From: an uncultured Bacilli bacterium
Lineage (GTDB): Bacteria > Bacillota_I > Bacilli_A > RF39 > UBA660
Direction: 5' to 3'
Assembly: GCA_934141245.1 (NCBI GenBank)
Contig: CAKPCB010000004.1
Coordinates: 1-64,000 of the forward strand
DNA length: 64,000 bases
Of the stretch, positions 33,088 through 42,057 are shown piece by piece; position 1 is the stretch's first letter, and each line of letters opens with the position of its first letter. A program made the translations under genes and the position numbers. The notes beneath the pieces are model-generated. The model was not told where the DNA came from and did no database searches. It saw only the letters and a list, made by a program, of their open reading frames with translations.

Positions 33088-35922
33088 GATTGTCCTAATA
33101 AGTTCTTCTGAATGAGTTTCATATTTAACATTATATTTTATAGTGAATGTACCAATAACGTTATTATCAACAGTTGTAACTACATTCCCGTTTGGATCAG
33201 TTATTGTTACAGTAATATTAGATTTTGCTGTAATATCTTCGCCATTTAAATGAACAGTTATATCAGCAGAAGAAGGGGATTTATCAAATGTTGCTAAAGT
33301 ATCACCGTTTTTATACGAAGACGATTGATATTTTAATTTTGCAGTAAATACATCTTCTGAATTAACAACATATTTATATGTTGCTCCAGTGCTTTCATTA
33401 TCACTGAAGTTTTTGTATGTGGTGACGACTTTGTATGTACCTCTTGGATCAGTTACATTTAAGAATGTATAGCTTGTATCAGTCGTAAATTTAATTAACT
33501 TATTATCCTTATATATTTTGTATCCAAGTTTACCATATTCTGTTTCATTTGCAGGATTTTCTAGCTTTATAGCACTCCAGTTTAATGTAAAGCTTAAATC
33601 AGATGCATTATATTCACCAGTTAATCCAGTAACATTAGGAAGCTTTGAATACTTAATAGATACTTCTGTTGGTTCAGTTCCCTTTTTGAAATATTCATAT
33701 ACAATATTATCGCTTGGAGTTGAACTGCTTGCCAATTTAGCTGGATTAGAACCTTTTTCAATTCCAACTTTTACAACACTATTTGGAACATCAAATGTTG
33801 TTCCTTTATTCATTGTAATTTGCGCAGCTGCTCTAAATAATTTTCCACGATATATTATACCACTATTTTGAGTTAAATATTTAGTCTTTGATGGTAATTC
33901 ACAACCATACCATACACCAATTGATACATCTGAATTATAACCAATTAACCATGCATCTGGTATTGCATTTCTAGGTACACCAGTTGCTTTTATTGCAGCT
34001 TCATCGTAGTTAGTAGTACCAGTTTTAGCAGCTATGTTATAACCGCTTATTCTAGCACCGCTACTTAATCCATTTTGAACGGCAGATACTAAAACATCTG
34101 TTATCATAAATGCAGTTGAATCACTTATAACTTGTTTTCCTTCTGATTTATATTCAACTGCTTCACCAGTATTTCTAAACACAATTTTATTTACTGAATA
34201 TGGTTCATAGTAATATCCACCGTTTGCAAATACTGCATAAGCAGATGCCATTGTAAGTGGGTTAGAACCGTTAAATGAACCAATTGCATGAGCTTCATGT
34301 AGATAATTCTCGGTTTTTATTCCAAAACTTTGTACAAACTCTTTATATTTTGCACTACCAATTTCTTTCATTACTGCTTGGAATGCTTTAAGTGCTGGTA
34401 TATTTCTTGACTGTGCTAGTGCTGTTCTTAATGTTATGTTTCCCATATATCGTCTATCTGCATCTCTTATTTCTTGACCACTAGAATAGTAATGTTTACT
34501 ATCATCAAATATTTGATATGTTGACCAATTTAAGAATTCCATACCTGGAGCATAATCTATAACTGGCTTAGCACTAGAACCTATTTGTCTATTTATATCT
34601 GTAGCAAAATTATATGTACTTGCACCATTTCTATTACGACCATTACCAATTGCGATTATTTTTCCATTATGGACATCAACAGCAGCAATACCTGCTTGTA
34701 TATAATCATTTTCCCATTTAAAGGTTTCACCAGTAAATATCTTATTTATTTCAGCTTGCTTTTTTGTATCCATATTTGTATATATAATTAATGGGGTATT
34801 ATAAGGGTTAACTTTCCATTTCTTTTCAATTTCTGCAACTACTGTATCAATATAACCTTGATATTCAGAAGTATTATCATTGCTTTTTACAAGTAAGCTT
34901 TTAACTGGAATTGAATTTGCTAAGTCTCTTTCTTCTTTTGTTATATATCCGTGATAATACATTAAATTTAGAACAGTTTTTCTTCTCGCAGTAGCAGCTT
35001 CTGGATAATTGAATGGATTATAGCTTGTTGGAGCTTTGAAAATACCTACTATAAGTGATGCCTCGGCAAGATTTAATTCTGATGCATGTTTTCCAAAATA
35101 TGTTCTAGCTGCTTGTTCAACTCCATATGAATTAGCACCTAAAAAGTGGTTATTAGCATAGAACTCTATGATTTCTTGTTTTGTGTAATTCTTTTCAAGT
35201 TTAAATACAGACAAATATATATCAGTAAATTTTCTTACAATTCCTTCCCATCCTTCTGCCTCTTTTGAAGTAAAACTATTTTTTACAACTTGCATAGATA
35301 ATGTTGATGCACCACCGGCATTTGAACTTCTGTGTAAAAGTTTATTTATTACTTGACCAAATGATGCTTTTAAAAAACGTGCTGCATCAAATCCATTATG
35401 CTGAAAGAATCTTGAATCTTCTGTAGCAATCATTGCATCTATTAAAACTTCACTCATTTCATCGTATGTAATATTCTCTCTCTTTTTTGCACCTAACTCT
35501 GTAACTAATTTATTGTCTTTATCATATAACAATGTTGATTCAGAGTATACTAATTGTTTTTCATCAAATTCAGGAGCTTTTTCAACTATATATAAGAAAA
35601 AGCTACATACACCAACACAACCCGCAATACATAAGACTAATAGTATTATAACAATAACGTTTATTATTTTCCTTGATTTTTTGTTTTTACCTATTTTGCC
35701 AATAATCTTTGACAAAAACAAGATAAGTGCTATTCCACCAAATAAAATTAATGTAAAAATAATACCTGTCTTGACTCCTAATAATTTAATTCCTAAGATC
35801 AACACCAATATAACTAATGCTATGCATATTAAGGTATCAGTATTAAATTTCACATTTTTTTTATTTTGACTTGTATTCCTTCTTTTTTGATTTTGTTTAA
35901 CTTTAATATTTTTATTTGTCAT
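33067..35922 (-). CDS. Class A penicillin-binding protein (PBP1A family)
   Basis: A 951-residue bifunctional wall synthase: basic cytoplasmic tail, membrane helices near 35-75 and 95-120, GT51 glycosyltransferase with ATEDSRFFQHNGFD and SNAGGASTLSMQVVKN, then a transpeptidase with SxxK in GSSAKPVID, SRN in AQSRNIP and KTGTTNYDE. The last 170 residues are two beta-rich modules (fibronectin type III-like, then an Ig-like domain) without a catalytic role. ATG at 35922 follows GGAGGTT and overlaps recU's end by 11 bases; the recU-pbp pair is as in B. subtilis (recU-ponA). Confidence 0.95.
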   Translation of the reverse strand: MTNKNIKVKQNQKRRNTSQNKKNVKFNTDTLICIALVILVLILGIKLLGVKTGIIFTLILFGGIALILFLSKIIGKIGKNKKSRKIINVIVIILLVLCIAGCVGVCSFFLYIVEKAPEFDEKQLVYSESTLLYDKDNKLVTELGAKKRENITYDEMSEVLIDAMIATEDSRFFQHNGFDAARFLKASFGQVINKLLHRSSNAGGASTLSMQVVKNSFTSKEAEGWEGIVRKFTDIYLSVFKLEKNYTKQEIIEFYANNHFLGANSYGVEQAARTYFGKHASELNLAEASLIVGIFKAPTSYNPFNYPEAATARRKTVLNLMYYHGYITKEERDLANSIPVKSLLVKSNDNTSEYQGYIDTVVAEIEKKWKVNPYNTPLIIYTNMDTKKQAEINKIFTGETFKWENDYIQAGIAAVDVHNGKIIAIGNGRNRNGASTYNFATDINRQIGSSAKPVIDYAPGMEFLNWSTYQIFDDSKHYYSSGQEIRDADRRYMGNITLRTALAQSRNIPALKAFQAVMKEIGSAKYKEFVQSFGIKTENYLHEAHAIGSFNGSNPLTMASAYAVFANGGYYYEPYSVNKIVFRNTGEAVEYKSEGKQVISDSTAFMITDVLVSAVQNGLSSGARISGYNIAAKTGTTNYDEAAIKATGVPRNAIPDAWLIGYNSDVSIGVWYGCELPSKTKYLTQNSGIIYRGKLFRAAAQITMNKGTTFDVPNSVVKVGIEKGSNPAKLASSSTPSDNIVYEYFKKGTEPTEVSIKYSKLPNVTGLTGEYNASDLSFTLNWSAIKLENPANETEYGKLGYKIYKDNKLIKFTTDTSYTFLNVTDPRGTYKVVTTYKNFSDNESTGATYKYVVNSEDVFTAKLKYQSSSYKNGDTLATFDKSPSSADITVHLNGEDITAKSNITVTITDPNGNVVTTVDNNVIGTFTIKYNVKYETHSEELIRTITISEKS

Positions 35923-36487
35923 TAGTAACCTCCAATAATTTATCAACAATTTTTAAATAATCTAATCTAATGCTGTACTTAAATTCAATATTAAATGCAT
36001 ACTTTTTAAAATATGCTAGGGGTATAGACTTTCGACTGTTGTTATCAATAAATCTGAAAAAATCTTTAGCAGTTAATAAAAATGTTTCATCTGTAGAATT
36101 AAATCTAACAATTAGGAAGGCTATTCCTCCATTGTAATATATGTTTCTTATATGTTCTATTTGATGATTATGAATGTTAGATAAAGGGAATGATGTTTTG
36201 TTATTTGTTTCTTTTGCTTCAAAGTCTATATATTTACCTTTATACAAGCCATTATAATCAGTGGTGGATGGATTTTTAAAAAACGCCTCTTTTATAGTTG
36301 CATTGCCTTTGCCATTGTAATCAACTTTAGTAATTTGAATTGGAGTAGGCTTTTTATATATAAAGGCTATATTGTTATCAACATAATATTGATTTGTCAT
36401 ATTGATGTCATTTTCTAAGGACATTCCTCTGTTGTCATAATGAATATTTCTTATAAATTGTCTCTTGATTCCATTTGGATAATTCAT
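35912..36487 (-). CDS. recU: Holliday junction resolvase RecU
   Basis: A 191-residue nuclease that cleaves four-way junctions and acts in recombination and chromosome segregation. Seen: NRGMSLENDINMTNQYY, the PTPIQITKVDY stretch, and the catalytic STTDYNGLYKGKYIDFEAKET (parts: TDYNGLYKG, IDFEAKET) with Asp, Glu and Lys; then FPLSNIHNHQIEH. Start after AGGTGGTTT. Confidence 0.94.
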   Translation of the reverse strand: MNYPNGIKRQFIRNIHYDNRGMSLENDINMTNQYYVDNNIAFIYKKPTPIQITKVDYNGKGNATIKEAFFKNPSTTDYNGLYKGKYIDFEAKETNNKTSFPLSNIHNHQIEHIRNIYYNGGIAFLIVRFNSTDETFLLTAKDFFRFIDNNSRKSIPLAYFKKYAFNIEFKYSIRLDYLKIVDKLLEVTNDK

Positions 36488-36607
36488 TAAACCACCTATT
36501 CTAAATTATACTACAAATGTATAAAAATTGCTATAGAAAAATAGCTAGTTTTGTCGAATAGGAACAATTATTTTTTAAATATGATATTCTTTGCTTGGAG
36601 GAAAAAT

Positions 36608-36703
36608 ATGAAAAATGAAAATGTTTTAGAATTGTTAAATAAAATGACTGAAAGTGTATTATATTCAAAGCTAAAATTAGAAAATATTCGTATAACTAAA
36701 TAA
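36608..36703 (+). CDS. Small ORF (31 aa) with strong ribosome site
   Basis: The peptide begins MKNENVLELLNKMTES and is basic and helical. It has GGAGG (36597-36601) at ideal spacing and a TATGAT -10-like box about 25 bases upstream. The protein is too short for a family call. It may be a small peptide gene or a translated leader; it lies between recU and the surface-protein operon promoter. Confidence 0.4.
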   Translation: MKNENVLELLNKMTESVLYSKLKLENIRITK

Positions 36704-36725
36704 AAGCAATTTATTTCTAAAAATG

Positions 36726-36754
36726 TTGAAAAATGATATTTAATATTGTATACT
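36726..36754 (+). promoter_or_regulatory. Sigma-A promoter of the surface-protein/sortase operon
   Basis: TTGAAA (36726-36731), a 17-base spacer and TATACT (36749-36754). Confidence 0.65.
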
Positions 36755-36775
36755 GATGATAATAGAGGTGATACA

Positions 36776-39433
36776 ATGAAGAAAGGTGAAAACAAAAAGT
36801 GGTTTATTTTAGGTGCTGCTATTTTACTTGTTACGGTATTAATAGCTGTTGTAATAAATTTACCATTCAAAAATGAAATAGAAGGTGGAGCACATAATGC
36901 TGCAGTTATTAGCTCTGGAACAGAGGTGCAACTAGTCGAAACAAAACTTAGTGCATATGCTGTAAAAAAGAGTAATCCAGTTCATATAAGTGTACCTAGT
37001 CCTGTCACTAACTATAAAACATACTACGATAGCGAAGGTATGATTGCTGTTTATCAAACAAAAACAGGAATAATAGTTTATTGCGTTGAGCTAGGGAACC
37101 CAATTGGATTAAGCAAAGGTAGTTCAAGAACTGTTACAAATAACTCTTCATATTGGAAATCATTATCAGAATATAAGAGAGAGTCAATTGGTTTAGTAAC
37201 AGTTTATGGATATCCTAATAAAACTAGAAGTGGATATTCTAAAAATGATCAGTATGCTGCAACTCAAATATTGATTTGGGAATTTCAACAGGGATGGAGA
37301 ACAAATTATGATGCAGTTCCAGCAAATAAAGAAATATACAATAGATGGGTTAAAAATAATGTTAAAGCAGTTTATGAATCAATCTTAAAGGATATGCGTG
37401 ATCATAAATTACCAAGTTTTGAAAATGAATCAATAAAATTAAAATACAATTCTAGCAGTAAAAAGTATGAAGGAAGTATAACTGATAAAAATGGTGTTTT
37501 AGCAAGTACAGATATATCATGTCCACAAGGACTTGAATGTACTAAAAGTGGAAACACATTAAGTATTAAATCGTCAAATCCAATAACGATGACTAAGGAA
37601 ATAGGAATTAATAAAAGTACTCCAACTGGAATAAATCAAGGGCAATTAATAATAGACAATGGAAAACAACAAAGAATGATTATTGGAAAGCCAAGTGTTA
37701 ATCTTACTGGAAAATTGAAAGTTACTTCAGATGTTTTAGGTAAAATAACAATTAAGAAAAAAACTGAAGACAATTCAACTGATACTTTTGAATTTGAAAT
37801 TACCGGACCTAATGGTTATTCTAATAAAGTAAAAGTAAAAGGTGGAGAAAGCGTAGAGTTAAATAACCTTGCTTTGGGTACTTATATTATCAAAGAAATT
37901 AATACTCCAGCCAGATATAATGCAGCAAGTGATATGATCATTTTGACTAGCATAATACCAGAAAGAACTAGTAACATTTATAATAGTCTAAAAAACACAA
38001 GTAGTGTTAAAATCGCAAAAGTTGATTCTGAAACCGGAAACAGAATTGCAGGCGCTAAACTTACTTTGGAGAAAAAAGTAGTAACATGGATAACTGTGTC
38101 TAGTTGGACTAGTACAACAGATTGGTTTGTAGTATCAGATAAATTAGAAGTAGGCAAACAATACAGAGTATGTGAAAAAGCCGCACCTACAGGTTATGTT
38201 AAATCGAATGAATGTAAGGAATTTAAAATTAATAGTAAAACAGATTCCATTGCAATTGAGATACCTAACACAAAAGGTGAAACAGTAATAGCAAAAGTTG
38301 ATGAAAATGGTAAACCACTTGCTGGTGCACAATTACTTTTAAAAGATAAAAATGGAAATAAAATCGGTGATGTATGGGAAACTACTGGAACATCAAATAA
38401 ATTAGTAAAAGGTTTAAAAGAAGGCGAGAAATATACATTAGTTGAAGTAAAAGCACCAGATGGTTATGTTAAAGCAAATGATATAACATTTACAGCAAAG
38501 GCTGGAGAAACAATTACAATGAAAAATGAAAAAACTGAATTAATTATAAGTAAACAAGATATAACAACCGGAAAAGAAATTGCAGGTGCACATTTACAAG
38601 TAATTAACAGTGCTGGAAAAGTCGTTGATGAATGGGATAGCGAAGAAGGAAAATCACATTCTATCAAGGGATTAACTATTGGTGAGAAATATACTTTAAA
38701 AGAGACTATCGCTCCAAATGGATATTCAATAAGTAATTCAATTACTTTTGTATTTGATACTAATAAGAAAAAAGTAGTAATGAAAGATGAACAATTATAT
38801 GTTGAAATAAGTAAACAAGATGCAACAACCGGAAAAGAAATTGCAGGTGCAGAATTAGAAGTAATAGATTCTAGTGGAAAAGTAATTGATAAATGGACAA
38901 GCGTAGAGGGTCAATCTCATAAAATAAGCAATCTAGTATATGGACAAACTTATACATTAAGAGAAACTACTGCTCCAGATGGATATTCAGTTAGTGAAGA
39001 AGTAACATTCGTTGCAGGAAGTACTAATAAAGTAGTAATGAAAGATGATCCAACTAAAGTTATTATTAAAAAACTAGATACAACAACTAAGAAAAGAGTT
39101 GTTGGTGCTACACTACAAATATTAGATGAAGACAATAAGGTTATAAAAGAGTGGGTAACAACTGATAAAGACCTTGTTATAACAAACTTATTGGTTGGAA
39201 AGCAATATTATGTTAAGGAAGTTAAAGTTCCTGAAAATTATTTACAAGCAGAAGTTGTAGGATTTAAAATAGAAAAAGGTCAAAACAGCATTGAAGTAGT
39301 AGTAAATAATACACCAATCATATATGTTCCAAATACTGCAAAAACAGTTGATGTTATTATGATAGTAGCAGGTGCAATTATTGCACTTGGTGGTGTAGGA
39401 ACAATAATTTGGATTAGAAAAAGGAGTGCATAG
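36776..39433 (+). CDS. Thioester-domain, SpaA/Cna_B-repeat surface protein with sortase signal
   Basis: An 885-residue cell-wall protein. Signal/anchor helix at about 9-28; a TQXA thioester domain (about 75-215) with the expected Cys103 in VYCVELG and Gln164 in AATQILIWEF, which form an internal thioester that can bond covalently to host or surface amines; then six Cna_B/SpaA-type beta-sandwich repeats (from about 325 to 850), each with Lys near the start (for example IISKQD) and an E in the Y-x-L-x-E strand, so isopeptide bonds are likely; last, VPNTAKT, a hydrophobic helix and RKRSA. The sorting motif is VPNTA in place of LPxTG. First gene of an operon with a sortase. Confidence 0.88.
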   Translation: MKKGENKKWFILGAAILLVTVLIAVVINLPFKNEIEGGAHNAAVISSGTEVQLVETKLSAYAVKKSNPVHISVPSPVTNYKTYYDSEGMIAVYQTKTGIIVYCVELGNPIGLSKGSSRTVTNNSSYWKSLSEYKRESIGLVTVYGYPNKTRSGYSKNDQYAATQILIWEFQQGWRTNYDAVPANKEIYNRWVKNNVKAVYESILKDMRDHKLPSFENESIKLKYNSSSKKYEGSITDKNGVLASTDISCPQGLECTKSGNTLSIKSSNPITMTKEIGINKSTPTGINQGQLIIDNGKQQRMIIGKPSVNLTGKLKVTSDVLGKITIKKKTEDNSTDTFEFEITGPNGYSNKVKVKGGESVELNNLALGTYIIKEINTPARYNAASDMIILTSIIPERTSNIYNSLKNTSSVKIAKVDSETGNRIAGAKLTLEKKVVTWITVSSWTSTTDWFVVSDKLEVGKQYRVCEKAAPTGYVKSNECKEFKINSKTDSIAIEIPNTKGETVIAKVDENGKPLAGAQLLLKDKNGNKIGDVWETTGTSNKLVKGLKEGEKYTLVEVKAPDGYVKANDITFTAKAGETITMKNEKTELIISKQDITTGKEIAGAHLQVINSAGKVVDEWDSEEGKSHSIKGLTIGEKYTLKETIAPNGYSISNSITFVFDTNKKKVVMKDEQLYVEISKQDATTGKEIAGAELEVIDSSGKVIDKWTSVEGQSHKISNLVYGQTYTLRETTAPDGYSVSEEVTFVAGSTNKVVMKDDPTKVIIKKLDTTTKKRVVGATLQILDEDNKVIKEWVTTDKDLVITNLLVGKQYYVKEVKVPENYLQAEVVGFKIEKGQNSIEVVVNNTPIIYVPNTAKTVDVIMIVAGAIIALGGVGTIIWIRKRSA
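38546..38590 (+). repeat. Repeat copy 1 within the surface-protein gene
   Basis: A 45-base stretch nearly identical to 38807-38851 (one codon, ATA against GCA, differs). The two copies are 261 bases apart, one Cna_B repeat of 87 residues. This suggests recent duplication and a place for repeat-number change. Confidence 0.85.
38807..38851 (+). repeat. Repeat copy 2 within the surface-protein gene
   Basis: Second copy of the 45-base repeat at 38546-38590; encodes the ISKQDATTGKEIAGA start of the fifth Cna_B repeat. Confidence 0.85.
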
Positions 39434-39435
39434 TT

Positions 39436-40098
39436 ATAAAAAAAGATAAAATAATTATAACTATTTCCGTTTTAGCAATAATAGGTGGGGTATATTTAAT
39501 GATAAAACCCTACCTTTTATCTAAAAAGGACTTAGCTTATGATAATGTAGGATTTGAAATATATGACAATAAAACATTGGCAAAGTTGGATAATGTTGAT
39601 GAAACGAGTCAAAAACCTGATGATACAACAGATGAACCAGGAGAAAATACAGAACCTAATAACCCACAACCTAATCCTAATAATCCTACTGTTAATCCGG
39701 CAACAGATTATATAGGAACTATTGAAATACCCAAAATAAACCTAAAAAAAGGATTTGTATCACCAAGCTCAAAATATAATGATATTGAATATAATGTTAC
39801 TATAATTGATGGCTTTGATTATCCTAATGTTGATAAAGGTAACTTTATTCTTGCTGCACATTCTGGTAGTGGACCTAAGGCTTTATTTAAAGATTTGTAT
39901 AAATTAAGTGTTGGTGATATGGTAAAAATTTCATATAAGGGTAAATTATATACATATAAAGTTAAAAATATTTATACACAAAAAAAACAAGGTTATTTGA
40001 CTATTTTTAGGAATCCTGAAAAGACCACTTTAAGTCTGATAACTTGTACAAAAAACAATAAAACATTGCAAACAGTATATATTGCAGAATTAATATAG
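39436..40098 (+). CDS. Sortase, apparently with AUA start and no catalytic arginine
   Basis: Read from ATA at 39436 the protein has 220 residues: KKDK, a membrane helix (about 5-24), an acidic Pro/Asn linker, and a sortase barrel with His142 in LAAHSGSG and Cys204 in LSLITCT. It should anchor the upstream VPNTA protein. The first ATG (39499) would start inside the helix and leave no membrane anchor. AAAAAGGAG (39418-39426), inside the upstream gene, is well placed for the ATA, though AGGTGGGG before the ATG is also usable. No Arg occurs after Cys204; Gln212 is where sortases usually have it. It may be a variant class or of low activity. Confidence 0.75.
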   Translation: MKKDKIIITISVLAIIGGVYLMIKPYLLSKKDLAYDNVGFEIYDNKTLAKLDNVDETSQKPDDTTDEPGENTEPNNPQPNPNNPTVNPATDYIGTIEIPKINLKKGFVSPSSKYNDIEYNVTIIDGFDYPNVDKGNFILAAHSGSGPKALFKDLYKLSVGDMVKISYKGKLYTYKVKNIYTQKKQGYLTIFRNPEKTTLSLITCTKNNKTLQTVYIAELI

Positions 40099-40119
40099 AA
40101 AATTAAAGGGAGTAAAAAG

Positions 40120-41262
40120 ATGGAAAAGATATCATTTTTAGATAGTATAATAAAAATATTAAATCTGATAGCATCAGTTCCTTTTTTTATTGAAATTTTA
40201 ATATTATCTATAATACTATTGATAATGATGATATTCTTTTACTTTAGAAAATCCAAAAAGGGTAAAATAACATCTATAATAATATATTTTATAGTTCTAA
40301 TTTTACTCCCTGTTTCTCATATTTCGTTCTTTGCATCTACATTAGATAAAGTAGTTGAAAATTTTGTTAAAATAATATATTTTCCATCTTGTTATGTATA
40401 TATGTTTCTTTTAATTTCAACAGATATATCTGTATTTATTAGTATCTTAAAAAATAATAAAGAAAAACAAAAAAGAATAGTTGGTATACTTGATTTAATA
40501 TATTTTTTTGCATTTCAATTTTTATTCTTTTTAATAGTAAGATTAATTATAACTAATAACATAGATGTTTTTGAAAGAACTAGTTTGTATAGTAATATTG
40601 AGTTAACTAGCCTTATTCAAGTAAGCAGCTATATATTTTGGATTAGAATAGGTATAAAATTAATTTCACTCATTGTAAATCGACTTAGTAAAAATCCTAT
40701 ATTATCTGATTCAAGTGATAAAGTAGTTAAAAGTGAAGAGAATGAAGTCATTAATAATATAAATGAACCCAAAATAACTGATATTACTTACCAAACGGTA
40801 GACATGAACAATCAAGTGCTACCGAAGAATAGTTTTATTGAACCTATTAATAATGAAAATAACTTTAATAATATAACGGTTGAAAATAAACCGATAAAGC
40901 AAACTTTAGATAATATGAATGGTATTTCATCAATGCTTGATATTCCTACTATAGAACATACTAATACTAGCATTAAACACACTTCTGTTGGAAAAGATTA
41001 TAACAATAAAACAGAAAATACAGAAGTTAATAAGGATTTACTTATTCCAACTATACCGACTATAAACTTATATTCAAATAATTATAATAATAGTAATGGC
41101 AATGATGCTTCAATTGCTAAGCCTGAATCTGAAAATAATAATGTAGTTGATAACGTAAAAAATAGTAATAATGTTGAAAATAATATACCTATTAAAAATG
41201 ATATTAAAATAGATTTGAACTCTGATGATGAAGATAATTATTTTGATGATTTTTATGATTAG
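40120..41262 (+). CDS. Membrane protein with Asn-rich cytoplasmic tail, function unknown
   Basis: A 380-residue protein with five membrane helices (about 12-42, 48-72, 80-108, 117-140, 153-178) and then 190 residues of low-complexity sequence rich in Asn, Ile, Lys and Thr, ending in an acidic DDEDNYFDDFYD stretch. No family is recognised. It is 21 bases after the sortase gene with GGGAG as ribosome site, so is probably in the surface-protein operon and may help display or assembly, by context only. Confidence 0.6.
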   Translation: MEKISFLDSIIKILNLIASVPFFIEILILSIILLIMMIFFYFRKSKKGKITSIIIYFIVLILLPVSHISFFASTLDKVVENFVKIIYFPSCYVYMFLLISTDISVFISILKNNKEKQKRIVGILDLIYFFAFQFLFFLIVRLIITNNIDVFERTSLYSNIELTSLIQVSSYIFWIRIGIKLISLIVNRLSKNPILSDSSDKVVKSEENEVINNINEPKITDITYQTVDMNNQVLPKNSFIEPINNENNFNNITVENKPIKQTLDNMNGISSMLDIPTIEHTNTSIKHTSVGKDYNNKTENTEVNKDLLIPTIPTINLYSNNYNNSNGNDASIAKPESENNNVVDNVKNSNNVENNIPIKNDIKIDLNSDDEDNYFDDFYD

Positions 41263-41276
41263 TTGTAGTATAGTAT

Positions 41277-41304
41277 TTGACATTTTTGGATTTATTTGTA
41301 ATAA
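41277..41304 (+). promoter_or_regulatory. Sigma-A promoter of gpsB and rnpB
   Basis: TTGACA (41277-41282), 16 bases and TAATAA (41299-41304). Confidence 0.6.
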
Positions 41305-41330
41305 TTAAAACGTAAGGGATTGGTGATAAA

Positions 41331-41672
41331 ATGTTTGAAAACAAAGTTACTTTAACTCCACAAGATATTTTGGAAAAAGAATTTAAAATAGATACTAGAG
41401 GATACAGGTTAAAAGAAGTAGATCAGTATCTAGATATTATAATCAACGATTATGAAGAGTTGTTTAAAATTATAAGAGAAAAAGACCAAGAAAAAGAAGA
41501 ATTGTTGCAAGAAATAATGAGTTTAAAGCAAGAAATAAGAAATCTTAAGATGAGTATTGAGATAGCTAAGAGCGGGGATAATAGTGATGATAGTTCAAAC
41601 AGTGGAACTAATCTTGATGTGATGAGAAGACTATCACAATTAGAAAAAATAGTATATGGTAAGGAAGAATAA
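41331..41672 (+). CDS. gpsB: Cell division adaptor GpsB
   Basis: A 113-residue DivIVA-domain protein. The N-terminal membrane-binding dimer part has LTPQDILEKEFKIDTRGYRLKEVDQYLD (parts: DILEKEFK, GYRLKEVDQYL), followed by a coiled coil, a Ser/Asp linker and the C-terminal trimer helix DVMRRLSQLEKIVYG. GpsB moves PBP1 between septum and side wall. Adjacent rnpB downstream is the B. subtilis arrangement, supporting the call. Confidence 0.93.
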   Translation: MFENKVTLTPQDILEKEFKIDTRGYRLKEVDQYLDIIINDYEELFKIIREKDQEKEELLQEIMSLKQEIRNLKMSIEIAKSGDNSDDSSNSGTNLDVMRRLSQLEKIVYGKEE

Positions 41673-42017
41673 TATTTTGACAAACGCTGTATTATTGTAA
41701 TATAGAGGAAAGTCCATGCTCACAAAAGCTGCGATGCTTTTAGTGTTCGTGCTAAGGAAAAAAATAACCTTAGGTGGTTTTAACCAACGGCAATGAAAAA
41801 ATCTAAGTCTTTTGATATGATTTGAGTAATTATAAAGTGCCATAGTGACGAAGAATTTGGAAACAAAGGAAATGGAACGGGTAAACCCCACGAGTGAGAA
41901 ACCCAAATTTTGGTAGGGGAGCTTTGAGAAGGAAACTGAACTGACTCAAGGACCAGAAATGGTAGATAAATGTTTGTCACCTAGAAATAGGAACAGAACA
42001 TGGCTTATAAAATATTA
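41671..42017 (+). ncRNA. rnpB: RNase P RNA
   Basis: The catalytic RNA of tRNA 5' processing. The universal elements are seen: GAGGAAAGTCCATGCTC (41705-41721) and GAACAGAACATGGCTTA (from 41991), which form the core with P4; between them the GGTAAACCCCACG region and the conserved AACCCAAATTTTGGTAGGGG segment (41899 onward, in parts). P1 can be drawn as AATATTTT (41671-41678) with AAAATATT (42009-42016). The form fits the Bacillus B type. No protein is encoded here; minus-strand frames over it are spurious. Confidence 0.93.
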
Positions 42018-42057
42018 TTTTTTATTTTGAATTAATCTATTATAAAGAGGTGTTGTT

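Noticed and set aside
36568..36870. Minus-strand frame at the start of the adhesin operon
   Set aside because: It opposes a promoter, a good small gene and the adhesin start; no product is recognisable.
41640..41980. Minus-strand open frames over the rnpB region
   Set aside because: They lie on the RNase P RNA, whose conserved core is clear; the encoded peptides resemble no family.
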